From Gp6-AA40 sp036407095 (GTDB taxonomy: Bacteria > Acidobacteriota > Vicinamibacteria > Vicinamibacterales > UBA2999), in contig DASWZV010000171.1 in assembly GCA_036407095.1 (NCBI GenBank), positions 1-64,000 of the forward strand: 64,000 bases of DNA, given 5' to 3'. Positions 50,179 through 62,459 of this stretch are shown one piece after another (within the stretch, counting starts at the first letter, position 1; the number at the start of each line of letters is the position of its first letter). The notes under the pieces are model-generated. The model was not told where the DNA came from. It was given only the letters and a program-made list of their open reading frames with translations, and ran no database searches. Position numbers and translations under genes: made by a program.

Positions 50179-51309
50179 ATGACTGACACGGCTGCCGCCG
50201 CCCTCCGCAAGACCCCGTTGCACGCCCGTCATCTCGCTTCGAAAGCCAGGATGGTCCCGTACGCCGGATGGGAGATGCCGGTCGAGTATTCGGGCATCAG
50301 CAACGAGCACCTCGCGGTCCGGACCAGCGCGGGCATCTTCGATGTGAGCCACATGGGTGAGATCGAGATCGCCGGGAAGAACGCCCTGGCGGCCGTGCAG
50401 CAGATCTCCAGCAACGACGCCAGTCGGCTGGCCGTCGGCCAGGCCCATTACGCGGGGCTGCTGACGCCGCAGGGCACCTTCGTCGACGACATGCTCGTTT
50501 ATCGCATGGCGCCGAGCCACTTCATGCTGGTGGTCAATGCCGCGAATGCGTCGAAGGACTACGCCTGGATCAGCGAACAGATCAAAGCCGTCGGTGACGC
50601 CGCCGTCATCGACAGCAGCAGCCGATACGCGTTGATCGCGATCCAGGGGCCGGCCGCTCGATCGACGCTGCAGCCGTTGACAGCCGTCGATCTCGAGCAG
50701 CTTCGCTACTACTGGTTCTCGTACGGCGAAGTAGCCGGTGCCCGGGTAACCATCTCACGCACCGGGTACACGGGCGAAGACGGGTTCGAGATCTTCGTGC
50801 CGCCGAACGTCGCTGATCGCGTCTGGCAGGCCCTGGTCGACTCGGGGCGGCACGCCGATGTCATCCCGTGCGGACTCGGCGCACGCGACACGCTGCGGCT
50901 CGAGGCGGCGATGCGTCTGTACGGCAACGATATCGACGACTCGACCACGGTGCTCGAGGCCGATCTGGAATGGACGATCGGGTGGAAGAAAGCGGAGTTC
51001 ATCGGCCGCGAAGCGCTGTCGCAGCAGAAGAGCACCGGCGTCGCGCGGAAGCTCGTCGGCTTCGAAGTCATCGACCGCGGCATCGCGCGACAAGGCTATC
51101 CGGTGATGAGAGACGGGCGTCAGGTCGGCATGGTGACGAGCGGCACGCAGACGCCGTTTCTCAAGAAGGCGATCGGCATGGCCTATGTGCCGGCCGGCAT
51201 GACTGCATCCGGCGGCGAGATCGAGATCGACATCCGCGGTCGACTTTCGAAGGCTCGCGTCGTGCCACTGCCGTTTTACAAACGGAGTCGTCATGTCATA
51301 TCCAGTTGA
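50179..51309 (+). CDS. gcvT: glycine cleavage system T protein (aminomethyltransferase)
   Basis: Transfers the C1 unit of glycine to tetrahydrofolate and releases ammonia. Predicted 376 aa from ATG at 50179 (an in-frame TTG lies two codons earlier). Motifs: PYAGWEMPVEY, FDVSHMGEI, TGYTGEDGFEI, and GLGARDTLRLEAAMRLYGND. First gene of a gcvT-gcvH-gcvP operon; overlaps gcvH by 17 bp. Confidence 0.96.
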   Translation: MTDTAAAALRKTPLHARHLASKARMVPYAGWEMPVEYSGISNEHLAVRTSAGIFDVSHMGEIEIAGKNALAAVQQISSNDASRLAVGQAHYAGLLTPQGTFVDDMLVYRMAPSHFMLVVNAANASKDYAWISEQIKAVGDAAVIDSSSRYALIAIQGPAARSTLQPLTAVDLEQLRYYWFSYGEVAGARVTISRTGYTGEDGFEIFVPPNVADRVWQALVDSGRHADVIPCGLGARDTLRLEAAMRLYGNDIDDSTTVLEADLEWTIGWKKAEFIGREALSQQKSTGVARKLVGFEVIDRGIARQGYPVMRDGRQVGMVTSGTQTPFLKKAIGMAYVPAGMTASGGEIEIDIRGRLSKARVVPLPFYKRSRHVISS

Positions 51310-51670
51310 CCTGAAGTACACGAAAGACCACGAGTGGATCCGCATCGCCGGCGAAGTCGCCGAGATCGGGATCACAGACTTTGCGCAACAACAGCTCGGC
51401 GACGTCGTCTATGTCGAACTGCCCGACGTCGGACGACAGCTCACCGCCGGCGATTCGTTCGGATCGATCGAATCCGTGAAGGCGGTGTCGGAGCTGTTTG
51501 CGCCGATGGGCGGGCAGGTCGTCGAGATCAACCCGTCGCTCAAGGATCATCCGGAGGCGGTCAACAGCCGTCCGTATGAAAGCTGGATGGTGAAGATCCG
51601 CCTCAGCGATCCTCGCGCGATTACGTCGCTCCTCGACAGCGCCGGCTACGAACGCCTGGTGACAACGTAG
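51293..51670 (+). CDS. gcvH: glycine cleavage system H protein (lipoyl carrier)
   Basis: Predicted 125 aa. Lipoylated Lys in SIESVKAVSE (about residue 65). Usual start YPVDLKYTKDHEWI. Shuttles the aminomethyl group between P, T and L proteins. The L protein (lipoamide dehydrogenase) is not in the window. ATG at 51293 lies within the gcvT end. Confidence 0.97.
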   Translation: MSYPVDLKYTKDHEWIRIAGEVAEIGITDFAQQQLGDVVYVELPDVGRQLTAGDSFGSIESVKAVSELFAPMGGQVVEINPSLKDHPEAVNSRPYESWMVKIRLSDPRAITSLLDSAGYERLVTT

Positions 51671-51673
51671 CGC

Positions 51674-54565
51674 ATGCATTCACTGGACGCGACCGACTGG
51701 TTTCCTTCCCGTCACATTGGACCATCGCCCGACGAACGCGACGACATGCTCGCTGTCGTCGGCGCCCAGTCGTTGGACGCGCTGATCGATGAAGCGATTC
51801 CCTCGTCCATCCGTCTCGCCGCGCCGCTGAATCTGCCGCCTCCCGAGAGCGAGCAGCAGTATCTTCGGCGATTGGGACATCTGGCGCACCAGAATCAGGT
51901 CTTCCGCTCCTATATCGGGCTCGGGTATCACGACACCTTCACACCCAGCGTGATCCTCCGGATGGTGATGGAGAACCCGGGGTGGTACACGCCGTACACC
52001 CCCTACCAGGCGGAGATCGCTCAGGGCCGGCTCGAGTCGCTCCTCAACTTTCAGACCATGGTCGCAGATTTGACCGCGATGGACGTGGCGAACGCGTCTC
52101 TCCTGGACGAGGCCACAGCGGCCGCGGAAGCCATGTCGCTCATGCATCGCGTCGTGGCCGGCAGGGATTCGGCGCGTCAGCGATGTCTCGTGAGCGATCG
52201 ATGCCTGCCCCAAACGATCGAGGTCCTGCGATCGCGGGCCGAACCGATCGGGGTGTCACTGGAGATCACTCCGGCCACTCGGATGACCTTTGCGCAGGAT
52301 GTGTTCGGCGCGGTGCTGCAGTATCCGGACGAAGCGGGTCTGGCCCAGGATCTGAAACCAATCGTCGAGCGTGCCCATGCAGCCGGTGCGCTCGTCGCAG
52401 TCGCGGCCGATCTGCTCGCGCTCGCGCTGTTGACGCCCCCCGGTGAGATGGGAGCCGATGTCGTCTTCGGTTCGAGCCAGCGGTTCGGCGTGCCTCTCGG
52501 CTATGGCGGGCCCCACCCGGCGTTCTTCGCGACCCGCAACGCGTTCGTTCGCCAGATTCCGGGTCGAGTCATCGGCGTCTCGGTCGACGCGCATGGGCAC
52601 ACGGCGTACCGCATGGCGCTGGCAACGCGAGAGCAGCACATCCGACGTGAGAAGGCGACGTCGAACATCTGCACGGCGCAGGCGCTTCTCGCGAACATGG
52701 CGGCGATGTACGCGGTGTACCACGGCCCGAAGGGGCTGAAGGCGATCGCAACTCGAGTGCATCGGCTGGCTGAGATCCTGGCACGCCAGCTCACAGCACT
52801 TGGCGTCCCACAGCGGAACGCGCACTACTTCGACACGCTGCTGATCGAGATGCCCTCTGGTGTCGAGCAGGTTCGCGCGCGGGCGACCGAGCGCGGCATC
52901 AATTTCCGCTACATCGACGAGCGGACGATCGGCATCGCCCTCAACGAGACGGTGACGCTCGATGACATCGAAGAGATCGTTGCGATCTTCGACGCGGCGC
53001 TCGGGCATAGCCCGTCACGCAGCCTGCGCGAGACGCTGCGTCAGACGGCCGCGTCCCTTTCTGGAGCGACAGGTCTGCCGGCCGCACTGACGCGGACGAG
53101 CGCCTTCCTGACCCATCCGGTCTTCAACACGCATCACTCCGAGACCGAGTTGATGCGCTATGTCCGCCGGCTCGAACGCAAGGACGTTGGACTCGACACG
53201 TCGATGATCCCGCTCGGTTCGTGCACGATGAAGCTGAACCCGGCGTCGGCAATGCTACCGCTTACATGGGAGCGCTTCAGCCGGATCCACCCCTTCGTGC
53301 CGACGGAGCAGGGGCGCGGCTACGCGCAGATCATTCGCGAGCTGGAATCGGCGCTCTGCGAAATCACCGGTTTCGCCGCGGTGTCGCTTCAGCCCAACTC
53401 CGGCGCGCAGGGCGAGTTCACCGGGTTGATGGTCATCCGTGCGTTTCATCGCGATCGCGGCGAGGCTGGACGGGATGTCGTGCTGATCCCCGCCTCGGCC
53501 CACGGCACCAACCCCGCGAGTGCGACGATGGCGGGCATGCGAGTCGCGGTGGTGGCGAGCGCGCCCGACGGCAGCGTGGATCTGGCAGACCTGCGGAAGA
53601 AGGCAGGCGAGCACCGGGACCGTCTGGCCTGCCTGATGATCACGTATCCCTCGACGCACGGCGTGTTCGAAGACGCGGTACGTGAGATCTGCGAGATCGT
53701 GCACGCGCATGGCGGTCAGGTCTACATGGACGGCGCGAACATGAACGCACAGGTCGGGCTGACGAGTCCGGCGTCGATTGGCGCTGATGTGTGCCATCTG
53801 AACCTGCACAAGACGTTTGCGATTCCACACGGCGGGGGTGGTCCCGGGGTGGGGCCGATCGGCGTCGCGCGGCACCTCGCGCCGTATCTTCCGCGTCACC
53901 CGTTCGCGGCGATCGGAGGCGAGCGCGCCATTCACGCCGTGTCCGCGGCCCCGTGGGGCAGCGCCAGCATCCTGCTGATCTCCTACGCCTACATCCGCAT
54001 GCTGGGCGCGAACGGCCTGGCCGACGCGACCCGCCACGCGATCCTCAACGCGAACTACATCAAGGCCCGCCTCGAGCGGCACTACCCGGTGCTGTACGCC
54101 CGGGCGACCGGTCGCGTCGCCCACGAGTTGATCTTCGACCTCCGCGCGTTCAAATCCGCGGGCATCGATGAAATGGACGTCGCCAAGCGTCTCATCGATT
54201 TCGGATTCCACGCGCCGACGGTGTCGTTCCCGGTCGGGGGGACCTTGATGGTCGAGCCAACCGAGAGCGAGGACAAGGCGGAGCTCGATCGATTCTGCGA
54301 CGCGATGATTCAGATCCACCGCGAGATCGAAGCGGTGGTCACGGGGAAAGCCGATGCGCAGAACAACGTGCTGAAGCACGCTCCGCACACGGCTTCAGCC
54401 GTCGGCGCGTCGACGTGGACGCACCCGTACACGCGTGAAGAAGCAGCGTATCCTCTGCCGTTCGTGCGGGAGCGGAAGGTCTGGCCGCCGGTGGGGCGCA
54501 TCGACAATCCGTACGGCGACCGCAATCTGTTCTGTTCATGTCCGCCGGTCGAAACCAGTGAGTAG
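51674..54565 (+). CDS. gcvP: glycine dehydrogenase (decarboxylating), single-chain P protein
   Basis: Predicted 963 aa, the fused P1-P2 form. The N-terminal half starts FPSRHIGPSPDERDDML and includes TPYTPYQAEIAQGRLESLLNFQ. The PLP-binding Lys is in HLNLHKTFAIPHGGGGPG. Catalyses decarboxylation of glycine onto the H-protein lipoate. Starts 3 bp after gcvH. Confidence 0.97.
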   Translation: MHSLDATDWFPSRHIGPSPDERDDMLAVVGAQSLDALIDEAIPSSIRLAAPLNLPPPESEQQYLRRLGHLAHQNQVFRSYIGLGYHDTFTPSVILRMVMENPGWYTPYTPYQAEIAQGRLESLLNFQTMVADLTAMDVANASLLDEATAAAEAMSLMHRVVAGRDSARQRCLVSDRCLPQTIEVLRSRAEPIGVSLEITPATRMTFAQDVFGAVLQYPDEAGLAQDLKPIVERAHAAGALVAVAADLLALALLTPPGEMGADVVFGSSQRFGVPLGYGGPHPAFFATRNAFVRQIPGRVIGVSVDAHGHTAYRMALATREQHIRREKATSNICTAQALLANMAAMYAVYHGPKGLKAIATRVHRLAEILARQLTALGVPQRNAHYFDTLLIEMPSGVEQVRARATERGINFRYIDERTIGIALNETVTLDDIEEIVAIFDAALGHSPSRSLRETLRQTAASLSGATGLPAALTRTSAFLTHPVFNTHHSETELMRYVRRLERKDVGLDTSMIPLGSCTMKLNPASAMLPLTWERFSRIHPFVPTEQGRGYAQIIRELESALCEITGFAAVSLQPNSGAQGEFTGLMVIRAFHRDRGEAGRDVVLIPASAHGTNPASATMAGMRVAVVASAPDGSVDLADLRKKAGEHRDRLACLMITYPSTHGVFEDAVREICEIVHAHGGQVYMDGANMNAQVGLTSPASIGADVCHLNLHKTFAIPHGGGGPGVGPIGVARHLAPYLPRHPFAAIGGERAIHAVSAAPWGSASILLISYAYIRMLGANGLADATRHAILNANYIKARLERHYPVLYARATGRVAHELIFDLRAFKSAGIDEMDVAKRLIDFGFHAPTVSFPVGGTLMVEPTESEDKAELDRFCDAMIQIHREIEAVVTGKADAQNNVLKHAPHTASAVGASTWTHPYTREEAAYPLPFVRERKVWPPVGRIDNPYGDRNLFCSCPPVETSE

Positions 54566-54580
54566 TGTAAACTCCGCCAA

Positions 54581-54602
54581 CGCGGCGGCTGAAGCCGCCG
54601 CG
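54581..54602. repeat. perfect GC-rich hairpin between gcvP and the NAD(P)HX gene
   Basis: CGCGGCGGCT pairs with AGCCGCCGCG with a 2-nt spacer. No T-run, so it is not a classical terminator; it may be a repeat unit. Confidence 0.65.
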
Positions 54603-54619
54603 CTACATCGTCATCGTTG

Positions 54620-56188
54620 ATGCGAATCCTCAATGCCGCGCAGATGCGCGAAGCCGATCGCTACACGATCGAAGACATCGGCATATCCTCGCTCGTGCTC
54701 ATGGAGAACGCGGGGCGCCAGGTCGTCGCCGCGATCGAGGCCGCCTACGAAGATCGACTCGATGGGCGAGTGGCCGTGCTGTGTGGACGCGGCAACAACG
54801 GCGGCGACGGCTTCGTGGTCGCGCGCACGCTGCTGCAGCGTGGCATCGATGCCGCGGTTTTCGTCATCGGCGCGTTGGCCGACGTGCGCGGCGACGCGCG
54901 AACGAACCTCGACATCCTTGGCCGGCTCGGGTTGACGGTCGTGGAGGTCAACGACGAGCAGCAGTGGGAGCTGCATTTCTCCGAGATCTCGAAGTGCAAC
55001 CTCATCGTCGATGCGATCTTCGGCACCGGGCTCAAGGCGCCGGTGAATGGCATGCTCGAGACGGTCATCGCCGACATCAACGCATCCGACATCCCGATCG
55101 TCGCGGTTGATCTGCCAAGCGGTCTCTCCGCCGACACCCCACATCTCATCGGCGATTGCATCGATGCCTCGCTCACGGTGACGCTCGCTGCGCCAAAGCT
55201 GCCACTCGTGCTGCCTCCCGGTGAGGCGTACGCAGGGGACGTGGTCATCGCCGACATCGGGATCCCGATCGAAGTCATCGAAGGGCTCGACGGGAGTCAC
55301 GTAGATCTGCTGACGCCGGAGCAGCTGCGGGGGCTCGTGGCACCCCGCCCAGCCGACTCGCACAAGGGCGACTTCGGCCGCGTCACGCTCGTTGCCGGCT
55401 CGATGGGGAAGACGGGGGCCGCACACCTTGCGGCGATGGGAGCACTCCGATCAGGCGCCGGTCTGGTCACCGTCGCAACGCCGCGATCGTGCCTGCCGAT
55501 CGTGGCATCGATGGAACCCGCCTTCATGACGCTCCCGCTGCCCGAGGATGAGGGTGGCGGTGTGCTGGTCGAGGGGATCGAATCGCTCCTCAATCTCGAT
55601 CAGGACGTGCTCGCGTGCGGCCCCGGTCTCGGCCGGACGCCTCACGCAGCGGCATTCGTTCGCACGCTGCTCGATCGCGCTACCGGGCCACTGGTGCTCG
55701 ATGCCGACGCGATCACTGTGCTCGCTGATGATCCCGGCAGGCTGACCGGCAGCGAGGAGCGCGACATCATCATCACGCCGCATCCTGGCGAGATGGCGCG
55801 GCTGGTGGGTTCCAGCATCACCGATGTGCAGGCCCATCGCATCGAGGTCGCCTCGGATTTCGCGACCACGCATCGCGTCTACGTGGTACTGAAAGGGCAC
55901 CGCACGGTGATCGCCACACCGGAAGGACGTGTCTACATCAACCCGACGGGCAATCCCGGCATGTCGACCGGCGGGACCGGCGACGTGCTGACCGGGATGA
56001 TCGCGGCATGGCTCGCGCAGCTGCTCGATGCGGAGGCGGCGTGTCGTCTCGCGGTGTTCCTTCACGGCGCCGCCGGCGATCTCGCCGAAGCACGTGAAGG
56101 GCAGGTGGCCATGATCGCGACCGACCTGCTCGACTGCCTGGGTGACGCACTGACCACGCTGGTCCGCGGCAAGGTCGAAGAGTCGTGA
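54620..56188 (+). CDS. nnr: bifunctional NAD(P)HX epimerase and dehydratase
   Basis: Repairs hydrated NADH/NADPH. Predicted 522 aa from ATG at 54620. The N-terminal epimerase domain (YjeF_N) has NAAQMREADRYTIE and CGRGNNGGDGFVVARTL. The C-terminal carbohydrate-kinase-like dehydratase domain (about residue 230 on) has HKGDFGRVTLVAGS, LACGPGLGRTP, LDADAI, TPHPGEMARL and GNPGMSTGGTGDVLTG. The GTG of tsaE overlaps its stop, a common bacterial arrangement. Confidence 0.95.
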   Translation: MRILNAAQMREADRYTIEDIGISSLVLMENAGRQVVAAIEAAYEDRLDGRVAVLCGRGNNGGDGFVVARTLLQRGIDAAVFVIGALADVRGDARTNLDILGRLGLTVVEVNDEQQWELHFSEISKCNLIVDAIFGTGLKAPVNGMLETVIADINASDIPIVAVDLPSGLSADTPHLIGDCIDASLTVTLAAPKLPLVLPPGEAYAGDVVIADIGIPIEVIEGLDGSHVDLLTPEQLRGLVAPRPADSHKGDFGRVTLVAGSMGKTGAAHLAAMGALRSGAGLVTVATPRSCLPIVASMEPAFMTLPLPEDEGGGVLVEGIESLLNLDQDVLACGPGLGRTPHAAAFVRTLLDRATGPLVLDADAITVLADDPGRLTGSEERDIIITPHPGEMARLVGSSITDVQAHRIEVASDFATTHRVYVVLKGHRTVIATPEGRVYINPTGNPGMSTGGTGDVLTGMIAAWLAQLLDAEAACRLAVFLHGAAGDLAEAREGQVAMIATDLLDCLGDALTTLVRGKVEES

Positions 56189-56610
56189 CGACCTCGTCGT
56201 CACCCGTGACACATTCAGAGGAGGAAACGATCGAGGTGGCGCGCCGAATGGCCGCGTCACTGTCGGCCGGCGATGTCCTGCTGCTGTCGGGACAGCTTGG
56301 AGCAGGGAAGACAGCGTTCGTGCGGGGGCTGGCTCAGGGACTCGGGATCGCGGAAGACGAGGTCAGCAGCCCGACGTTCACGATCGTCCACGAGTACCGG
56401 GGCGGGCGACTGGCGCTCTACCATGTCGACCTCTATCGACTCGATCGAGCGGCCACTGATGATCTCGGCCTGGACGAACTCGGCGTGGCCGACGGCGTGC
56501 TTGCCATCGAATGGCCGGATCGTCTGACGCATGCATTGCCGGGCGCGCGAACCATCAACATCGAGCTGGTGGACGATACGACCCGTCGAATCAGCTTTCG
56601 CCCGGACTGA
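56185..56610 (+). CDS. tsaE: tRNA threonylcarbamoyladenosine biosynthesis ATPase TsaE
   Basis: Predicted 141 aa from GTG at 56185. Walker A LGAGKTAFVRGLAQGLGI, then SPTFTIVHEY and LYHVDLYRLD, and the W in IEWPDRL. Works with TsaB, TsaC and TsaD to make t6A37 in ANN-decoding tRNAs. Confidence 0.95.
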   Translation: MTTSSSPVTHSEEETIEVARRMAASLSAGDVLLLSGQLGAGKTAFVRGLAQGLGIAEDEVSSPTFTIVHEYRGGRLALYHVDLYRLDRAATDDLGLDELGVADGVLAIEWPDRLTHALPGARTINIELVDDTTRRISFRPD

Positions 56611-56619
56611 AGCCTGTCC

Positions 56620-56639
56620 GCGCGGGCTCGAGCCCGCGC
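56620..56639. repeat. perfect 20-bp palindrome
   Basis: GCGCGGGCTCGAGCCCGCGC lies 9 bp after the tsaE stop, between convergent genes. It may act as a bidirectional terminator, though it lacks a T-run. Confidence 0.7.
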
Positions 56640-56640
56640 T

Positions 56641-56722
56641 CTCCAGTGCTGATCCCTGCGGCCTGATTCCTACGACCTGGCCCAGCCCTGAATCTTGATT
56701 CCTGCTTCCTGATTCCTGGGAT
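56641..56722. repeat. direct repeats of CCTGATTCCT-like words
   Basis: GATCCCTGCGGCCTGATTCC, TGATTCCTGCTTCCTGATTC and similar words are repeated with small changes up to the guaB stop. This is another word-type intergenic repeat. Confidence 0.65.
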
Positions 56723-56724
56723 TC

Positions 56725-58248
56725 CTACTCCATCCGGTAGTTCGGAGCTTCCTTGGTAATCGCCACGTCGTGCACGTGACTCTCCCGTACGCCGGCTGGT
56801 GTGATGCGAATCAGCTTGGCCTTCCGCTGGAGCTCGGGAATCGTGGCGCTGCCGCAGTAACCCATTCCGGCACGTAGGCCGCCCATGAGTTGAAACACCA
56901 CCGCCTGCGCGCTGCCCTTGTGTGCCACGCGCCCTTCGATACCTTCGGGCACGAGCTTCTCGGTGGCGCGGCCACCCTCGAGATCGAACTCGTCCTGGAA
57001 GTAGCGATCGCGACTGCCGCGTCGCATCGCGCCGATGGATCCCATCCCCCGGTATTCCTTGTAGCTGCGACCCTGAAAGAGAATCAGCTCCCCTGGGCTC
57101 TCGTCGGTTCCCGCAAAGAGGTTACCGGTCATCACGCAGCTTGCGCCGCACGCGAGCGCCTTGACGATGTCGCCAGAGTAGCGGATCCCACCGTCGGCGA
57201 TGATCGGAACGTTGCGCTTGTCGGCGGCCGCCGCGCATTCGAGGATGGAGCTGATCATCGGCATGCCGATCCCGGCGACCACGCGCGTGGTGCAGATCGA
57301 GCCGGCCCCGATACCGACCTTGACGGCGTCGACGCCGGCGCCGATGAGCGCCTCGGTCGCATCCGCGGTCGCGACATTGCCGCCGACGAGCTCGATGTTC
57401 GGGAACTCGCGCCGAACGCGCGCGATCATGTCGATCACCAGCTGCGAGTGGCCGTGCGCCGTGTCGACGACCAGCACGTCGACGCCGGCGGCCACGAGCG
57501 CTCGCGCCCGATCGAGCGAATCCTTTCCGATCCCGATTGCCGCGCCACACCGCAGACGCCCGAGCGCATCCTTGCACGCGTTGGGATACTTGATCCCCTT
57601 CTGAATGTCCTTGACCGTGATGAGCCCCTTCAGCCGGTAGTCCTTGTCGACGACGAGGAGCTTCTCCACCTTGTGTTTGTGCAGGAACTCGCGGGCTTCG
57701 TCGAGCGTCGTGCCCACCGGCACGGTGAAGAGCGGTTCTCTCGTCATCACCTCCGAGATCGGGCGATGCACGTTCGTCTCGAAACGGAGATCACGATTCG
57801 TCAGGATCCCGACGAGGTGTCCTTCTTTGCTCCCATCTTCGGTAATCGGCACGCCCGAGATCCGGTAGTTCTTCATCAGCTCGAGCGCTTCGAAGATGCG
57901 GTTCGACGGCGACAGGGTGATCGGGTTCACGATCATGCCGCTCTCCGAGCGCTTGACGCGATCGACTTCAGCGGCCTGTTCGTGAATCTGGAGATTCTTG
58001 TGGATGATGCCGAGCCCCCCGAGCTGCGCCATGGCAATGGCGAGCGCCGACTCGGTGACCGTGTCCATCGCGGCGCTGAGGACCGGCACGTTCAATCGGA
58101 TGTTGCGTGTGAGTCGCGTGGAGACATCCACCTGAGTGGGAAGGACCGTCGAGTGCTGAGGCACGAGCAGCACGTCGTCGAAGGTCAGCGCGGTCGTGAT
58201 ACCCAGACCGGTTTCGGTCATCAGCGGGGAAGCGGTCGTCAGTTCCAT
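56725..58248 (-). CDS. guaB: IMP dehydrogenase
   Basis: Predicted 507 aa. Converts IMP to XMP. N-terminal catalytic motif ALTFDDVLLVPQHS, two CBS domains (about residues 105-225), the catalytic loop GAGSICTTRVVAGIG with the active Cys, GDIVKALACGA, and the flap EGIEGRVAHKG. GAGGAG 4 nt upstream of the ATG. Downstream of secA on the same strand, separated by a terminator. Confidence 0.97.
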   Translation of the reverse strand: MELTTASPLMTETGLGITTALTFDDVLLVPQHSTVLPTQVDVSTRLTRNIRLNVPVLSAAMDTVTESALAIAMAQLGGLGIIHKNLQIHEQAAEVDRVKRSESGMIVNPITLSPSNRIFEALELMKNYRISGVPITEDGSKEGHLVGILTNRDLRFETNVHRPISEVMTREPLFTVPVGTTLDEAREFLHKHKVEKLLVVDKDYRLKGLITVKDIQKGIKYPNACKDALGRLRCGAAIGIGKDSLDRARALVAAGVDVLVVDTAHGHSQLVIDMIARVRREFPNIELVGGNVATADATEALIGAGVDAVKVGIGAGSICTTRVVAGIGMPMISSILECAAAADKRNVPIIADGGIRYSGDIVKALACGASCVMTGNLFAGTDESPGELILFQGRSYKEYRGMGSIGAMRRGSRDRYFQDEFDLEGGRATEKLVPEGIEGRVAHKGSAQAVVFQLMGGLRAGMGYCGSATIPELQRKAKLIRITPAGVRESHVHDVAITKEAPNYRME

Positions 58249-58266
58249 GGACTCCTCATAATGCGC

Positions 58267-58292
58267 AAAAGGCCGACATGCGTCGGCCTTTT
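58267..58292 (-). terminator. intrinsic terminator between secA and guaB
   Basis: AAAAGGCCGAC, loop ATGC, GTCGGCCTTTT: a perfect 11-bp stem flanked by A and T runs. It lies 8 bp after the secA stop and would end the secA transcript. Confidence 0.8.
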
Positions 58293-58300
58293 CGTCTCAA

Positions 58301-61243
<2,943 letters not shown>

Positions 61244-61281
61244 GCGTATGGAAAGAGCTGGCTACGAAGGAATATCTACCG

Positions 61282-61310
61282 ATTGTAGCCGTCGGACTAC
61301 AGATCGGCAA
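61282..61310 (-). promoter_or_regulatory. sigma70-type promoter of secA
   Basis: On the minus strand TTGCCG (61310-61305), 17 bp, TACAAT (61287-61282). Predicted start about 61275, leader about 32 nt. One of the few genes here with both boxes and a normal leader. Confidence 0.6.
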
Positions 61311-61332
61311 GGAAACCGCTGTTTCCAGCCAG

Positions 61333-62286
61333 CTACTGCGCGCGGGTCTTCTGTTGTGTGAGGAGTTGAAGCGGGTTGAGGAGTCGGCCGTTCGCCATCA
61401 CCTCGTAGTGGAGGTGCGGGCCGGTCGTTTTGCCCGTGGTTCCAATCCTGCCGATCATCTCGCCGCGCTTCACGTGGTCACCAATTTTGACCAGAAATGC
61501 GGAGAGGTGGCCGTATCGGGTCTCGAGGCCGAACCCATGATCGAGGATTATCAGGTTCCCGTAGCCGCCGGCGAGGCCGGCTTGCGTGACCACTCCGGCT
61601 GCGGTCGCATAGATCGGCTGACCCTTCTCGCCGGCTATGTCGAGGCCGCCGTGGTAGTCGGCACCACCGTTCACCGGATCGATGCGCGGCCCCATCGTGG
61701 ATGTGAGCCACCCTTGAGTGGGCCATATCGACGGGGTCGCCGCTGCCAGCGCGTTCCGTTTCTCGACGTTGGTTCGGACCGACTGCAGCCGCGATTCGAG
61801 CCCTTCCAGGAGGGTGCGGAGGAGGCCGAACGTATCGTCAGGGTTGGAAAGGGAAGTGAGCGTGCGGGCGTACGAGGAATCCTGCTTGGCGGTCGTTGGA
61901 GTGGCGGCCCCAGTGGCCGACGCTGTACCGCCTATGGCGCGGGCTTTGACGAGCGCCGGGAGCTTGTCCATGGTCCGGGCGAGGTTCGGGTCGAGCGCGG
62001 CCCGCGAACCCAGGTCGGCAATGGCCGACTGGATCGACTCAATCTGCCCGGACAGTTCCTGGGTTGCGCTGCGATAACTGGAGTTTTCGATCTCGAGGGC
62101 CTGCTGGTTGGCGTAAAGACCGGCGACGTCGCTCCTGGCCTTCCAGGCGGCGCCTATGCCAACGAGCACCGGCAACGTCACCATCGCGCACGCCACCACC
62201 ATCGTGGGTCGGGCCGAGATCGTGATTCGGCGGACCACTCCGGAGGTCCGGTCGGCGATCAGGATGGTGTAACGGCGTGCGGCCAT
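61333..62286 (-). CDS. M23-family (LytM) peptidase with N-terminal membrane helix
   Basis: Predicted 317 aa from ATG at 62286 (TTG one codon earlier). A membrane helix (MVVACAMVTLPVLVGIGAAW) anchors a periplasmic region with a coiled coil (residues 60-180). The LytM domain has the zinc ligands YHGGLDIAG (HxxxD) and GPHLHYEV (HxH). Cuts peptidoglycan peptide cross-links or activates amidases. Transcribed after a 170-bp divergent region shared with the EamA gene. Confidence 0.9.
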   Translation of the reverse strand: MAARRYTILIADRTSGVVRRITISARPTMVVACAMVTLPVLVGIGAAWKARSDVAGLYANQQALEIENSSYRSATQELSGQIESIQSAIADLGSRAALDPNLARTMDKLPALVKARAIGGTASATGAATPTTAKQDSSYARTLTSLSNPDDTFGLLRTLLEGLESRLQSVRTNVEKRNALAAATPSIWPTQGWLTSTMGPRIDPVNGGADYHGGLDIAGEKGQPIYATAAGVVTQAGLAGGYGNLIILDHGFGLETRYGHLSAFLVKIGDHVKRGEMIGRIGTTGKTTGPHLHYEVMANGRLLNPLQLLTQQKTRAQ

Positions 62287-62459
62287 CAACTACCCAATTA
62301 ACAAACAGGACGAACGGGCACTACCAAATGAGTGCTTCATCACCATTGTTATCGGACGTCCGACTCTTGGGAGGAGAGTGAACGGAGCACAGCCTACCAT
62401 AGGACGAAAATGCCCTTCAATGAGGTTGCCCGTTTTTTCGCCTTTTTTAGCGAAACTTT

